A stretch of DNA of 25,903 nucleotides from AWTP1-18 sp036518635 (GCA_036518635.1 DATDMT010000001.1:1-25903); one strand, 5' to 3'; positions 6,955 to 15,059 are shown, counted from the stretch's first letter. Notes: generated by a model from the letters alone, not told the origin. Numbers and translations are program-made.

Positions 6955-8673
6955 TCAGGTGGAAATCTTGAATTGATGCACCAGGCCCTGCAGTTCGGCG
7001 ACCAATGCCGTGAGATCGACGGTCGCGGTCTGGGTGCTGTTCGAATCCTGCGCGGTCTGCTCGGCAACTTCGCTGATTTCGTGCAGGCGGCGCTTGATGC
7101 CGTCCGCGAGCCCGGACTGCTCCTGGGCCGCCGCGGCGATCTTGGCGTTGATCTCGGTAATGATGGAAACCGCCCGGGTAATTTTCGCCAGGGAGTCGCC
7201 GGCGCTGGCGGCCTGTCCGACACTGGCATGGGCCTGATGGAGGCTGGTGGCCATGGCATCGGCCGCCGCTTGGGTGCCTTTTTGAAAGGTCTCGATCTTG
7301 CGCTGAATCTGCTGCGTCGAGTCCTGCGTCCGCTGCGCCAAGACGCGGACCTCATCGGCGACGACGGCAAAGCCGCGTCCCTGTTCGCCGGCGCGTGCCG
7401 CTTCGATGGCGGCGTTGAGCGCAAGCAGGTTGGTCTGATCGGCAATCTCGCGTATCTCATCGAGGATGCTGCCGATATTGGCGCTCTCCTTGCTCAATTC
7501 GCCGATCACCCCGTTGGCCTGTTCGACGTTGGTCGCCAGCGTGCCGATCGAGGCGACGGTGCCATCGACCACATTCTTGCCGGCACAAGCCGCCGCATCC
7601 GCCTGCCTGGCCGCATCCAAGGCGCCAGCCGCACTTTCGGCGACGGCCTGGGCACGCCCCGACATGTCGGACACCGCTGCGACCACCGCGCGGGTTTCAT
7701 CCTGCTGATGCAGTACGCCTTTGGAGGTATGCCGTGCGACACCCGACACGTCCTCGCAGGCCCGTCCGAGCCGGCCGGTGCAAGCGCTCACCTGCCCGAT
7801 GGTTTTTTCGATCCGGGCGACAAAGCTATTGAAGCCAGCGGCAAGCTGCGCGATCGAGCCACCCGATGCCACTTTCAGGCGCATCGTCAGATCGCCTTCA
7901 CCAGCCGAAATGGAATCCAGCGCTTCGGCCGTCTGGTCGATCGGGCCGATGATGCCGCGGCCAATAACCCAGGACACCAGCCCCAGCGCCAGCACCAACA
8001 GCAAATCGACGAAGAGCTGAGCCCGCACCGTCTGCCAGAAGACGGCGTCCACATCGTCGATATAGATGCCGGACCCGACCAGCCAGCCCCAGGGTTCGAA
8101 TTTCTTGACGTAGGACAGCTTGGTAAATAACTCGCTGGTGGTTCCGCCGCCAGCCACCGGCTTGGGCCAGTCATACAACACATAACCTTGGCCGGCCCGC
8201 TCGGCGACATCGACAAAGGCAACGAACAGGTTCTTCCCCTGCAAGGGTTCGGGCACCCCGTTCGCTCCTGCGATCTGGCTGGTCGCCCGATTGAACTTGG
8301 CGTCGTCGAGAACCTTGCCGTCGAGGGCGGGCACTGTCGGATGCATGATCATTTTCGGCACGGGCTTGCCGAGATCGTTGATCCAGAAATACTCCTTCTC
8401 TTCGTAGCGCAGCCCTTTGATCACCTTGATGGCACCGGCCTGCGCCTGCTCGGTAGTCAGCGCGCCGGACTTTTCCGCCTCCTGATATTGCTTGAGCACA
8501 CTGAACGCGGTCTCGACCAGATGGCGCGTCTTCAACTGCTTTTCGGCGAGCAACTGGGCCTTGCGCGCAGACAAATCCTGGAGGTTGTTGCCCAGCATGG
8601 CGACAAAGAACAGGATGACCAGCATCCACAGCTTGGTCGATATCTTCAACATCCTGATGGGCGTGACCATCAT
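6955..8673 (-). CDS. Methyl-accepting chemotaxis protein with Cache sensor domain
   Basis: A 572-residue transmembrane chemoreceptor. Helix TM1 spans about residues 12-29; the periplasmic single-Cache (Cache_2-like) sensor spans about 33-207, with the typical YFWINDLG, MHPTVPALDG and YDWPKP...LSYVKKFEPWGWLVGSGIY pieces; TM2 spans about 218-240; HAMP follows to about 297; the rest is the coiled-coil signalling domain. The conserved hairpin tip, with EIADQTNLLALNAAIEAARAG, lies around 405-450 and contacts CheA/CheW. No CheR-binding pentapeptide is seen at the C terminus. The start at 8673 follows a GGGGGAGAAG Shine-Dalgarno; a longer frame to 8787 would swallow it. A small hairpin, CAGCCA/TGGCTG at 8694-8710, lies just upstream. 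The ligand is unknown; sCache receptors often sense small organic acids. Confidence 0.93.
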   Translation of the reverse strand: MMVTPIRMLKISTKLWMLVILFFVAMLGNNLQDLSARKAQLLAEKQLKTRHLVETAFSVLKQYQEAEKSGALTTEQAQAGAIKVIKGLRYEEKEYFWINDLGKPVPKMIMHPTVPALDGKVLDDAKFNRATSQIAGANGVPEPLQGKNLFVAFVDVAERAGQGYVLYDWPKPVAGGGTTSELFTKLSYVKKFEPWGWLVGSGIYIDDVDAVFWQTVRAQLFVDLLLVLALGLVSWVIGRGIIGPIDQTAEALDSISAGEGDLTMRLKVASGGSIAQLAAGFNSFVARIEKTIGQVSACTGRLGRACEDVSGVARHTSKGVLHQQDETRAVVAAVSDMSGRAQAVAESAAGALDAARQADAAACAGKNVVDGTVASIGTLATNVEQANGVIGELSKESANIGSILDEIREIADQTNLLALNAAIEAARAGEQGRGFAVVADEVRVLAQRTQDSTQQIQRKIETFQKGTQAAADAMATSLHQAHASVGQAASAGDSLAKITRAVSIITEINAKIAAAAQEQSGLADGIKRRLHEISEVAEQTAQDSNSTQTATVDLTALVAELQGLVHQFKIST

Positions 8674-8862
8674 TGCTTCTCCCCCGAAATCGGCAGCCAC
8701 TGGATGGCTGCTCTCTTGTATTTGGCTGACGCAACTGGAATTCAACGACCGGCCCGGCGGTTCGCGACGCCAAGTCGAGATACCCACACTCTTACTTTAG
8801 TCATAATGTGCCGGGATCGCCCTTACATCAGCCTGACACCGCCGGTGCCCCCAACACGGGAA

Positions 8863-9786
8863 CTACCAGGCGCCGCCCGGCGGATCGAAATCCTGCCGAT
8901 ATGCGGCGAAGCGCTCGGCGAGGAAATCCAGGAACACCCGCACCTTGGCCGAAAGATGGTGGCGCTGCGGATACACCGCGTGGATGTCGGCGGAGCCGCC
9001 GACCCAGGCGGGCAGCAGGCGGACCAATTGGCCGCTGCGCAGATAGCCGGCCACATCCCATTCCGAACGCAGCACGATGCCGTGGCCGGCCAGAGCCCAA
9101 TCCACCGCGATCTCGCCGTGGTTGGTGCTGAGCGGGCCGCGCACCTTGACCATCAGTTGTTGCTTGCCGTCGGTCAGCGACCAGTTGTTGAAGGCCTTGG
9201 TGTTTTCGCGGATGACGATGCAGCGATGCTCAGCCAGCGCCCGCGGCGCCGCCGGCGCGCCATATTCCGCCAGGTAGGCGGGCGCGGCGCAGAGCAGGCG
9301 CCGGTTGGCGGCAATCTTGCGGGCGAGGACGCGGGCATCGGGCGGCGCGCCGAAGCGGATGCCGATGTCCATCGCATGTTCGGTCAGGTCCAGCGGCCGG
9401 TCGGTCAGGTCGAGCACCACTTCCACCTCGGGATAGCGCCGGGCGAAATCGCCGATCAGCGGCGCCAGGTGGCGCCGACCGAAGCCGAAGGTGGCGTTGA
9501 TCCGCAGCAGGCCGCGCGGGGTTTCGCGACTGGCGCCGAGGGAGCGCTCCAGGCGCTCGATGTCGCGCAGGATCTGCTCGCCGTCCTCCAGGTAGCGTTC
9601 GCCCTCCGCCGTCAGGCTCAGGCGGCGGGTGGTGCGGTTCAACAGGCGCACGCCGAGGCGCCGCTCCAGGGCCGCCAGGCGCCGGCTCACCGCCGGCGGC
9701 GTGACGCCCAGCGCCTGGGCCGCCGCAGCGAGGCTGGGCTGGCGCGCCAGCAGGCTGAAAAAGGCGAGATTGGTAAGGTCGGCCAT
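8863..9786 (-). CDS. LysR-family transcriptional regulator, CrgA/DmlR-like
   Basis: A 307-residue LysR regulator. The helix-turn-helix lies in residues 1-60 (AAAAQALGVTPPAVSRRLAALERRLGVRLL), followed by the RTTRRLSLTAEGERY linker. The effector domain has the GRRHLAPLIGDF segment and the WALAGHGIVLRSEWDVAGYL segment usual for the CrgA/DmlR group. It is divergent from the TauE/SafE-type permease gene with a 107-base gap that carries nested inverted repeats, so control of that permease is the simplest inference. ATG 9786 gives the normal N terminus. The chemoreceptor gene follows downstream on the same strand after about 190 bases, probably as a separate unit. Confidence 0.93.
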   Translation of the reverse strand: MADLTNLAFFSLLARQPSLAAAAQALGVTPPAVSRRLAALERRLGVRLLNRTTRRLSLTAEGERYLEDGEQILRDIERLERSLGASRETPRGLLRINATFGFGRRHLAPLIGDFARRYPEVEVVLDLTDRPLDLTEHAMDIGIRFGAPPDARVLARKIAANRRLLCAAPAYLAEYGAPAAPRALAEHRCIVIRENTKAFNNWSLTDGKQQLMVKVRGPLSTNHGEIAVDWALAGHGIVLRSEWDVAGYLRSGQLVRLLPAWVGGSADIHAVYPQRHHLSAKVRVFLDFLAERFAAYRQDFDPPGGAW

Positions 9787-9795
9787 GGCGGTTTA

Positions 9796-9855
9796 ATCCG
9801 TGCATAAAACGCAACAATGAATTCACTTTCAAACCATTGTAGCTATCGCACGGAT
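9796..9855. promoter_or_regulatory. Nested inverted repeats in LysR/TauE divergent promoter
   Basis: An outer pair, ATCCGTGC (9796-9803) and GCACGGAT (9848-9855), encloses an inner pair, ACAATG (9814-9819) and CATTGT (9835-9840). Both are perfect and their centres differ by only 1.5 bases. They sit in the gap between the divergent genes, as expected for a LysR recognition and activation site. The binding protein is inferred to be the adjacent LysR regulator. Confidence 0.5.
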
Positions 9856-9893
9856 GAATATCATGGCCTAACCCTATCGCCCGGCCGCCCCCC

Positions 9894-10670
9894 ATGCACC
9901 TGCTCCCCATCAACGAACTCGCCCTGACCCTGGCCCTCGGCGCCGGCCTGGGCTTTTTCGGCGGCCTCTTCGGCATCGGCGGCGGCATCATCGCCATTCC
10001 GCTGCTGGTGCTGGGCTTCGGCATGGAGCAGCCGCTGGCCCAGGGCACCGCCCTGGTGTTGATGGTGCCCAACCTACTGCTGGGCTGGTGGCGCTATAGC
10101 CAGCGCCACCCGATCGTCTGGCGGCAGGCGCTGACCATCGGCCTGTCGGCGACGCTGACCACCTGGCTGATCGCCCACCTCGCCACCCGCCTCGACCCGC
10201 AATGGCTGCGGGCGCTGTTCAGCGGCTTCCTGCTGCTGCTCGCCCTGCGCCTGCTGCATCCGGGGCGGCGCAAGGCGACGGCCGACGACCGGGCGCTGAA
10301 GCTGCGGGTGCTGCCCCTGGTCGGCGCCGTCGGCGGCGGCAGCATGGGCCTGCTCGGCATCGGCGGCGGCCTGGTGGCGACGCCCCTGCTCTCAGGCTGG
10401 CTGGGCCAACGTCAGACCGTCGCGCAGAGTTTGGCACTAGCCCTGGTAGCGCCGAGTTCGGTAGTAGCCCTGGCGACCTATGCCGGAGCCCACCGCGTCG
10501 ATTGGGCGCTGGGCCTGCCGCTGGCGCTGGGCGGCTTGTTCACCGTTTCGGCCGGCGTCGCCCTGGCCCATCGCCTGCCGGAAGCGCGGATGCGCACCGC
10601 CTTCGGCTGGATGCTGCTGGCGACGGCGGGCTGGCTGTTGTTGGCGCCACTGCTGATGCCCAAGCTGTGA
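9894..10670 (+). CDS. Sulfite exporter TauE/SafE family (TSUP) permease
   Basis: A 258-residue membrane protein with about eight helices arranged as an inverted repeat. Each half carries the glycine-rich family signature: GFFGGLFGIGGGIIAIPLL at residues about 22-40 and GGGSMGLLGIGGGLVATPLL at about 146-165. Members of this family move sulfite, sulfonates or other small organic anions across the inner membrane; the substrate and direction here are unknown. The ATG at 9894 has only a weak ribosome site but gives a normal length. The divergent LysR gene is the likely regulator. The diguanylate cyclase gene lies 164 bases downstream and probably has its own promoter. Confidence 0.87.
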   Translation: MHLLPINELALTLALGAGLGFFGGLFGIGGGIIAIPLLVLGFGMEQPLAQGTALVLMVPNLLLGWWRYSQRHPIVWRQALTIGLSATLTTWLIAHLATRLDPQWLRALFSGFLLLLALRLLHPGRRKATADDRALKLRVLPLVGAVGGGSMGLLGIGGGLVATPLLSGWLGQRQTVAQSLALALVAPSSVVALATYAGAHRVDWALGLPLALGGLFTVSAGVALAHRLPEARMRTAFGWMLLATAGWLLLAPLLMPKL

Positions 10671-10730
10671 CCGTCGGCGTAACAAGCCAAGGGGGAAACT
10701 CCGCCGACAAAAAATTCACTCGGCCGACCC

Positions 10731-10759
10731 TTGCCAGCCCCATTCCACTGGCGTAGCCT
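10731..10759 (+). promoter_or_regulatory. Possible sigma-70 promoter for the diguanylate cyclase gene
   Basis: TTGCCA (10731-10736, five of six matches) and TAGCCT (10754-10759, three of six) are separated by 17 bases. The resulting leader would contain an inverted repeat, CCCCGC (10769-10774) and GCGGGG (10793-10798), upstream of the GGAGG ribosome site. Confidence 0.35.
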
Positions 10760-10834
10760 CGGCAGATTCCCCGCAAATAAAAGCGCATAACGGCGGGGCA
10801 AGTCCCAGCAGAGTGCACCGGGAGGAAGTCGAGA

Positions 10835-12013
10835 ATGCCGAGAGAAGCGATCGCGAAGCTGTGGCTGCGCGCCTGGTCCATGATCCTGGTCGAGATGACC
10901 GCCGAGGAAGTGGTCTGGCTGTTCTGGCCGGGCGGGCATCTGTCGCTGCTATCGAACCGCCGCTCGGCGATCATCGTCACCCGGGTGCGGCTGTTGGCCG
11001 GCCTGTTCGCCATCCTCACCCCCTTGTGGATCATCATCGACATGGCGGTGTTTCCGGCCGAGGTCTGGCGCGGCTTGGCCGGCGCGCGGGTCGCCGCATC
11101 TCTGGCCTTCGGCGCCGTGCTTGCCGCCACCCAACGCACCGCCGGCCTTGGCGGCGCCTACAAGGGCCTGGCCTTCCTGCTGACCATCCCGGCGGCCTTC
11201 TTCCTCTACAGCTACGAGCACATGGCGCAGTTCACCCTGAACGGCCTGCCCGGCGCCATCGCCACCGGCTACGGCTTCCTGCCCTTCGTCATGCTGGCCG
11301 GCCTGTCGATCTTTCCCCTGACGCTGGCGGAAAGCCTCGTTTTCTCGCTGCCGATGCTGCTGATGCCGGTCATCGCGACCATGCTGACCACGCCCCATCT
11401 CGACCTGCCGCTGATCAGCATGACGATCTGGCTGTCGCTGCTGATCGTCGGCGTCGCCGCCCTGGCCGGGCTGTCGCAACTGGCCTTCATGATCGTCTTC
11501 ATCCGCGAAGCCATCCGCGACAACATGACCGGCTGCTTCACCCGCCACAGCGGCGAGGAACTGCTCGACCTGCAGTTCGTCCTCGCCACCCGGGTGAACG
11601 CCCCCCTGGCGCTGGCCTTCGTAGACATCGACCACTTCAAGCGGATCAACGACAACTTCGGCCACGAGGCCGGCGACATGGTGCTGAAGGGCGCCGCCGC
11701 GCAACTGCGCAAGCACCTGCGGGCAGGCGACATGCTGACCCGCTGGGGCGGCGAGGAATTCCTGCTGATCATGCCCAACACCACGGCGCAACACGCCCAC
11801 CAGGCCCTGATGCGGGTCTGCGAATCCGGCTTGGGGCTGACCCCGGATCAGCAGCGCGTCACTGCCAGCATCGGCATCGCCGAACGGCAGCTAGACCATG
11901 CCAGCGACTGGGCCGGCCTGGTGGCCAAGGCCGATGCCCGCATGTACCAGGCCAAGCAGACCGGACGCAACCGGCTGGTCGGCCTCGACTGCGCCCTGAC
12001 GCCGCAGGCCTAG
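10835..12013 (+). CDS. Membrane-anchored diguanylate cyclase (GGDEF domain)
   Basis: A 392-residue protein that makes c-di-GMP from two GTP. Residues about 50-225 form an N-terminal membrane domain with about six hydrophobic helices and no recognised sensor motif. The GGDEF domain covers about 228-385: DNMTGCFTRHSG at the start (in place of the usual D-x-LT-x-L-x-NR), metal-binding Asp in FVDIDHFKRIND near 264, inhibitory site RAGD at 296-299 and active-site GGEEF at 305-309. The catalytic site is complete, so the enzyme is probably active and feedback-inhibited. The start follows a GGAGG Shine-Dalgarno about 10 bases upstream. It is a possible opponent of the EAL protein at 3775-6822. Its stop lies 13 bases from that of the convergent small membrane peptide gene, with no terminator between. 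Confidence 0.92.
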   Translation: MPREAIAKLWLRAWSMILVEMTAEEVVWLFWPGGHLSLLSNRRSAIIVTRVRLLAGLFAILTPLWIIIDMAVFPAEVWRGLAGARVAASLAFGAVLAATQRTAGLGGAYKGLAFLLTIPAAFFLYSYEHMAQFTLNGLPGAIATGYGFLPFVMLAGLSIFPLTLAESLVFSLPMLLMPVIATMLTTPHLDLPLISMTIWLSLLIVGVAALAGLSQLAFMIVFIREAIRDNMTGCFTRHSGEELLDLQFVLATRVNAPLALAFVDIDHFKRINDNFGHEAGDMVLKGAAAQLRKHLRAGDMLTRWGGEEFLLIMPNTTAQHAHQALMRVCESGLGLTPDQQRVTASIGIAERQLDHASDWAGLVAKADARMYQAKQTGRNRLVGLDCALTPQA

Positions 12014-12026
12014 CGGAACCCCGCGT

Positions 12027-12194
12027 TCAGGTCGGGTGGAAAGGCCTGGCGACGGCGGCGATCTTCGCCTCGCCCGGGTGGTTGCCCATGGCGTAGGGAA
12101 TCGTGACAAAGGCGGTGCTGGCGACGACGAACAGGGACGACAGCACGGCGAGCAGCAGCCGGGAGACAAACGGGGCAAGGGTGCGGGTCATCAT
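12027..12194 (-). CDS. Small single-pass membrane protein (55 residues), unknown function
   Basis: A short gene with a good ribosome site, AAGGA, 4-5 bases before the ATG at 12192-12194. The 55-residue product starts MMTRTLAPFVSRLLLAVLSS, continues with a strongly hydrophobic stretch to about residue 32 (LFVVASTAFVTIPYAMG) and ends with a short hydrophilic tail, HPGEAKIAAVARPFHPT. The hydrophobic part is either one transmembrane helix or an uncleaved signal anchor. The spacing of hydrophobic and polar residues, and the ribosome site, argue that it is translated; overlapping longer frames on both strands encode arginine-rich sequence and look like shadows. I do not recognise a function. It is convergent with the diguanylate cyclase gene. 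Confidence 0.6.
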   Translation of the reverse strand: MMTRTLAPFVSRLLLAVLSSLFVVASTAFVTIPYAMGNHPGEAKIAAVARPFHPT

Positions 12195-12280
12195 CGGTTC
12201 CTTTGCGAACTGGGAGTGACGCCACTTTGCACCGCGGGACTTAAGCCGACCTTAAATCCCTAGGCGGCGTGCAGTCCGGA

Positions 12281-12772
12281 TCAGAGAAAACCCTTGATGA
12301 CCGGCCAGGCGCTCTTGATCGTCAGCACGGCGATGATCAACAGCAGGATGTACTTGTGGGTCAGTACTTCGAAGGTGACGCCGGTCCAGGTGTTTTCTTC
12401 ACGGCGACGATGGGGGCGCACGTACTCGGGCTTATCCGCATAGCGCCGGCCAAGGTTCTGGCCGCCGGAATTCGGGTCGCTCCAGGTGTCCGATCCGCGT
12501 CGTGCCGCATCGCCCTTTTCGATCATGGCGTAGGCCTCGTCGAAACGGATACTGGTCTTGTCGCGCAGGTCCATGGCGCGCCGCACCTTGTTGATCTCGG
12601 CCAGCCAGAGCAGTTCCGAAGCCACCGCCATCGGAAACCCTTGGCGCGAGCCGTCGCGCGAATCCATCACCAGCTTGCTGATCATGGTGTCCAGCTCGGG
12701 GGTACCCCAAATCATGCAAACCCGCTTGCTGATGTGCGGGATTCTTTCCAGCGCAGATTGATTGGCAGGCAA
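12281..12772 (-). CDS. Conserved-looking protein of unknown function with C-terminal membrane helix
   Basis: A 163-residue protein if it starts at the TTG at 12772, or 144 residues from the ATG at 12715 (MIWGTPELDTMISKL). The TTG has a modest GGAA ribosome site nearby and the ATG none, so the start is uncertain. The body is soluble and charged, with DSRDGSRQGFPMAVASELLWL and a later arginine-rich stretch. The C terminus (about 140-157 in the longer form) is one hydrophobic helix, KYILLLIIAVLTIKSAW, followed by a short basic end, so the protein is probably tail-anchored in the inner membrane and faces the cytoplasm. I do not recognise the family. It stands alone between the small membrane peptide gene and the folD operon. 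Confidence 0.7.
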   Translation of the reverse strand: MPANQSALERIPHISKRVCMIWGTPELDTMISKLVMDSRDGSRQGFPMAVASELLWLAEINKVRRAMDLRDKTSIRFDEAYAMIEKGDAARRGSDTWSDPNSGGQNLGRRYADKPEYVRPHRRREENTWTGVTFEVLTHKYILLLIIAVLTIKSAWPVIKGFL

Positions 12773-12949
12773 TTGAGTTCCAGTTCAGTAGATTTTCGAA
12801 AGCTGGGGCTCTGCTGGGGCGTCGCTAAGGGCTTGCTAGCGGTGCGTGGCACGATCCGGGCGCACTCTTGTTGGCTGCTGAGGCCCAGGGATTCTAATCG
12901 GATCGGCATGCCATTGCCGTATCGGAAAAAGAAAACCCACTCGGCGAGC
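12773..12949. other. Intergenic gap with no convincing feature
   Basis: This 177-base stretch between the unknown tail-anchored protein gene and the end of the folD operon has lower GC than its surroundings. A T-rich run on the minus strand (12925-12936 region) follows the Sua5 stop codon without a strong stem before it. I see no RNA gene or credible coding frame. Confidence 0.4.
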
Positions 12950-13918
12950 TTAGCTTTCCGCCTTCCCCGCGCCACAGGCCGCTCGGCGCAGACGGTCGGC
13001 CACCGCCAGCCAATCGGCACCGCCGGGCACCGCTTCCACCAGGATCAGGTCCACGCCGGCGTGGTCCAGATCGCGCAGGACGCCATACAGATCGTGGGCA
13101 TAGCGCGCCGCATCGGCCGGTGCCCGCCGATACAGCAAGCCGGGACGCGGCACCGGCGCATTGAGTCCATACACGGCGCAGCGCCGGCCCTCAGCCAGCG
13201 CCTGCAATGCCTGCTGCGCCAGCTCCGGCGCCGACACCAGACGCAGCGACGTCTGCGGCGCGTAATGCGCTTCGAGGGAACCGGAAACGCGCGGAGCCTG
13301 GTCGCCGCCGGCGCTGCTGACGCCGGCGTGCAGCACCGCCTCGATGGCAGCGGCAGTGATGGCGCCGGGGCGCAGAATCACCGGCGCACCGCGCGACAGA
13401 TCGACGATGGTGGATTCGATGCCGACGGCGCAGGGGCCGCCGTCGAGTACCAGGGCGACGAGTTCGCCCAATTCCTCGTGTACATGCTCGGCGGTGGTCG
13501 GGCTGATGCGGCCGAAGCGGTTGGCCGAGGGCGCCGCGATGCCGCCGTCGAAGGCCTGCAGCAGTTCCAGCGCCAGCGGGTGGCCCGGCACGCGCAGGCC
13601 GACGGTGTCCTGGCCGCCGGTGACGGCGTCGGCCACGCCGGGCTGGCGCTTCAGGATCAGGGTCAGCGGGCCGGGCCAGAAGGCGGCGGCGAGCTGCCGC
13701 GCAGCATCGGGAATCTCCCGCGCCCAGCGCTGCAGATGCTCGGCGGAGGGAATGTGCACGATCAGCGGATGGTCCGCCGGGCGCCCCTTGGCGGCGAAGA
13801 TTTTTGCCACCGCCTGTGGGTTGGCGGCATCGGCGCCGAGACCGTACACCGTCTCGGTGGGGATCGCCACCAGTTCGCCGGCGCGCAGCAGCGCGACGGC
13901 GCGGGCGATGTCATTCAT
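12950..13918 (-). CDS. tsaC: L-threonylcarbamoyladenylate synthase (Sua5/YrdC family)
   Basis: A 322-residue enzyme that makes threonylcarbamoyl-AMP from threonine, bicarbonate and ATP, the first step of tRNA t6A modification. The YrdC domain covers residues 1-190, with PTETVYGLG at 20-28, the KGRP motif at 44-47, SAN at 131-133 and GIEST at 167-171. The remaining part (to 322) is the smaller Sua5 C-terminal domain, so this is the long Sua5 form, not the short TsaC. The ATG at 13918 overlaps the end of purK by 8 bases; a longer frame to 13975 lies within purK and is not needed. It is the last gene of the folD-purE-purK operon and is probably translated by coupling. Confidence 0.93.
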   Translation of the reverse strand: MNDIARAVALLRAGELVAIPTETVYGLGADAANPQAVAKIFAAKGRPADHPLIVHIPSAEHLQRWAREIPDAARQLAAAFWPGPLTLILKRQPGVADAVTGGQDTVGLRVPGHPLALELLQAFDGGIAAPSANRFGRISPTTAEHVHEELGELVALVLDGGPCAVGIESTIVDLSRGAPVILRPGAITAAAIEAVLHAGVSSAGGDQAPRVSGSLEAHYAPQTSLRLVSAPELAQQALQALAEGRRCAVYGLNAPVPRPGLLYRRAPADAARYAHDLYGVLRDLDHAGVDLILVEAVPGGADWLAVADRLRRAACGAGKAES

Positions 13919-15059
13919 CGCTGATGCCGATGGCAGCGCGGGCCTGCAGCGCGGCCTGTTGCACCGCTGCGGCATCGGCGCCGATCACGGTGAAGTGGCC
14001 CATCTTGCGGCCGGGGCGGGCGTGGTGCTTGCCGTAGAGGTGCAGCCGGAGATTGGGCACGGCGAACAGCTTGCTCCAATCCGGCTCCTTGGAATGGTGC
14101 GGATCGCCCAGATACCAGAGGTCGCCCAGCAGATTCACCATCACCGCCGCGCTGTGGGCCTGCGGATCGCCCAGCGGCAGGTCGCAGAGGGCGCGGACCT
14201 GCTGCTGGTACTGGTCGGTGATGCAGGCGTCGATGGTGTAGTGGCCGGAGTTGTGGGGCCGCGGCGCCATCTCGTTGACGAACAACTGGCCGCGGCTGAC
14301 GAAGAACTCGACGCCGAGGGTGCCGACATAGCCCATCTTGGCCGCCACCGCGGCGGCGATCTCCTGAGCATCGCCCATCATGCAGCCGCTGGCCCGGGCG
14401 GGAACGATGGAGACGTCGAGGATGCCGTGGCGGTGGCTGTTCTCCGCCACCGGGAAATACTTCACCTCGCCCGCAGCGCTGCGCGCCAGCACCACCGAGA
14501 CCTCGTAGTCGAGGGACAGCATCGCCTCCAGCACGCAGGGCTCACCCTTGAAGTGCTGGAAGGCGGCCAGGGCCTCGGCGTGGTTGGCAACGCGGGCCTG
14601 GCCCTTGCCGTCGTAGCCAAAGCGCGCCACCTTGAGGATGCCGGGAAACAGGCTGGCGGGGGCAGCCTTGACGTCCGCTTCGCGGTGAATCTCGGCATAG
14701 GGCGCGTGGGGAAAACCGTTGTCGCGCAGGAAGCCTTTTTCCGCCATGCGGTTCTGGCAGATGGCGACGGCCTCGGCGCCGGGCCGCACCGGGACGAACT
14801 TGGCCAGGTAGGCCAGGGTGTCTGCGGGCACGTTTTCGAATTCGGTGGTGACTGCGGCGCAGCTCTCGGCCATCACGTTCAACGCGTCGGCATCGTCGTA
14901 GGCGGCCTGCAGATGGCGGTCGGCGATGCGCCCGGCCGGGCTGTTGGCGTCCGGGTCGAGCACCACGACGCGGTAGCCCATCTCGTGCGCGGCCATAACG
15001 AAGAAGCGGCCCAACTGGCCGCCTCCGAGCATGCCCAGGGTGGCGGGGGGCAGGATCAT
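13911..15059 (-). CDS. purK: 5-(carboxyamino)imidazole ribonucleotide synthase (PurK)
   Basis: A 382-residue ATP-grasp enzyme of de novo purine synthesis that converts AIR, bicarbonate and ATP to N5-CAIR. The N-terminal LGMLGGGQLGRFFVMAA stretch is the PurK signature. The ATP-grasp region includes CQNRMAEKGFLRDNGFP, FGYDGKGQARV and the acidic EFFVSRGQLFVNEMAPRPHNSGHYT segment that binds metal and nucleotide. Length is normal. The start ATG overlaps the purE stop in an ATGA, and its own stop overlaps the Sua5 start, so the whole operon is translationally coupled. Its product is passed straight to PurE. Confidence 0.97.
   Translation of the reverse strand: MILPPATLGMLGGGQLGRFFVMAAHEMGYRVVVLDPDANSPAGRIADRHLQAAYDDADALNVMAESCAAVTTEFENVPADTLAYLAKFVPVRPGAEAVAICQNRMAEKGFLRDNGFPHAPYAEIHREADVKAAPASLFPGILKVARFGYDGKGQARVANHAEALAAFQHFKGEPCVLEAMLSLDYEVSVVLARSAAGEVKYFPVAENSHRHGILDVSIVPARASGCMMGDAQEIAAAVAAKMGYVGTLGVEFFVSRGQLFVNEMAPRPHNSGHYTIDACITDQYQQQVRALCDLPLGDPQAHSAAVMVNLLGDLWYLGDPHHSKEPDWSKLFAVPNLRLHLYGKHHARPGRKMGHFTVIGADAAAVQQAALQARAAIGISDE

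Noticed and set aside
8772..8799. Flagellar sigma-28 promoter upstream of the chemoreceptor gene
   Set aside because: TAAAGTAA (minus strand, 8792-8799) fits the -35 well, but the -10 at 8772-8779 matches only the CGA core and the spacer is 12 instead of 11. Too weak to annotate.
10671..10834. c-di-GMP riboswitch upstream of the diguanylate cyclase gene
   Set aside because: I could find inverted repeats but not the conserved GEMM core or its tetraloop-receptor arrangement.
12036..12263. 75-codon plus-strand frame and two Arg/Pro-rich minus-strand frames around 11891-12263
   Set aside because: Low-complexity charged sequence, no ribosome site. The 55-residue frame at 12027-12194 explains the region better.
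12712..13020. 102-codon minus-strand frame spanning the gap before the unknown tail-anchored protein gene
   Set aside because: It overlaps the end of the Sua5 gene, has no ribosome site at a credible internal start and no recognisable composition of a real protein.
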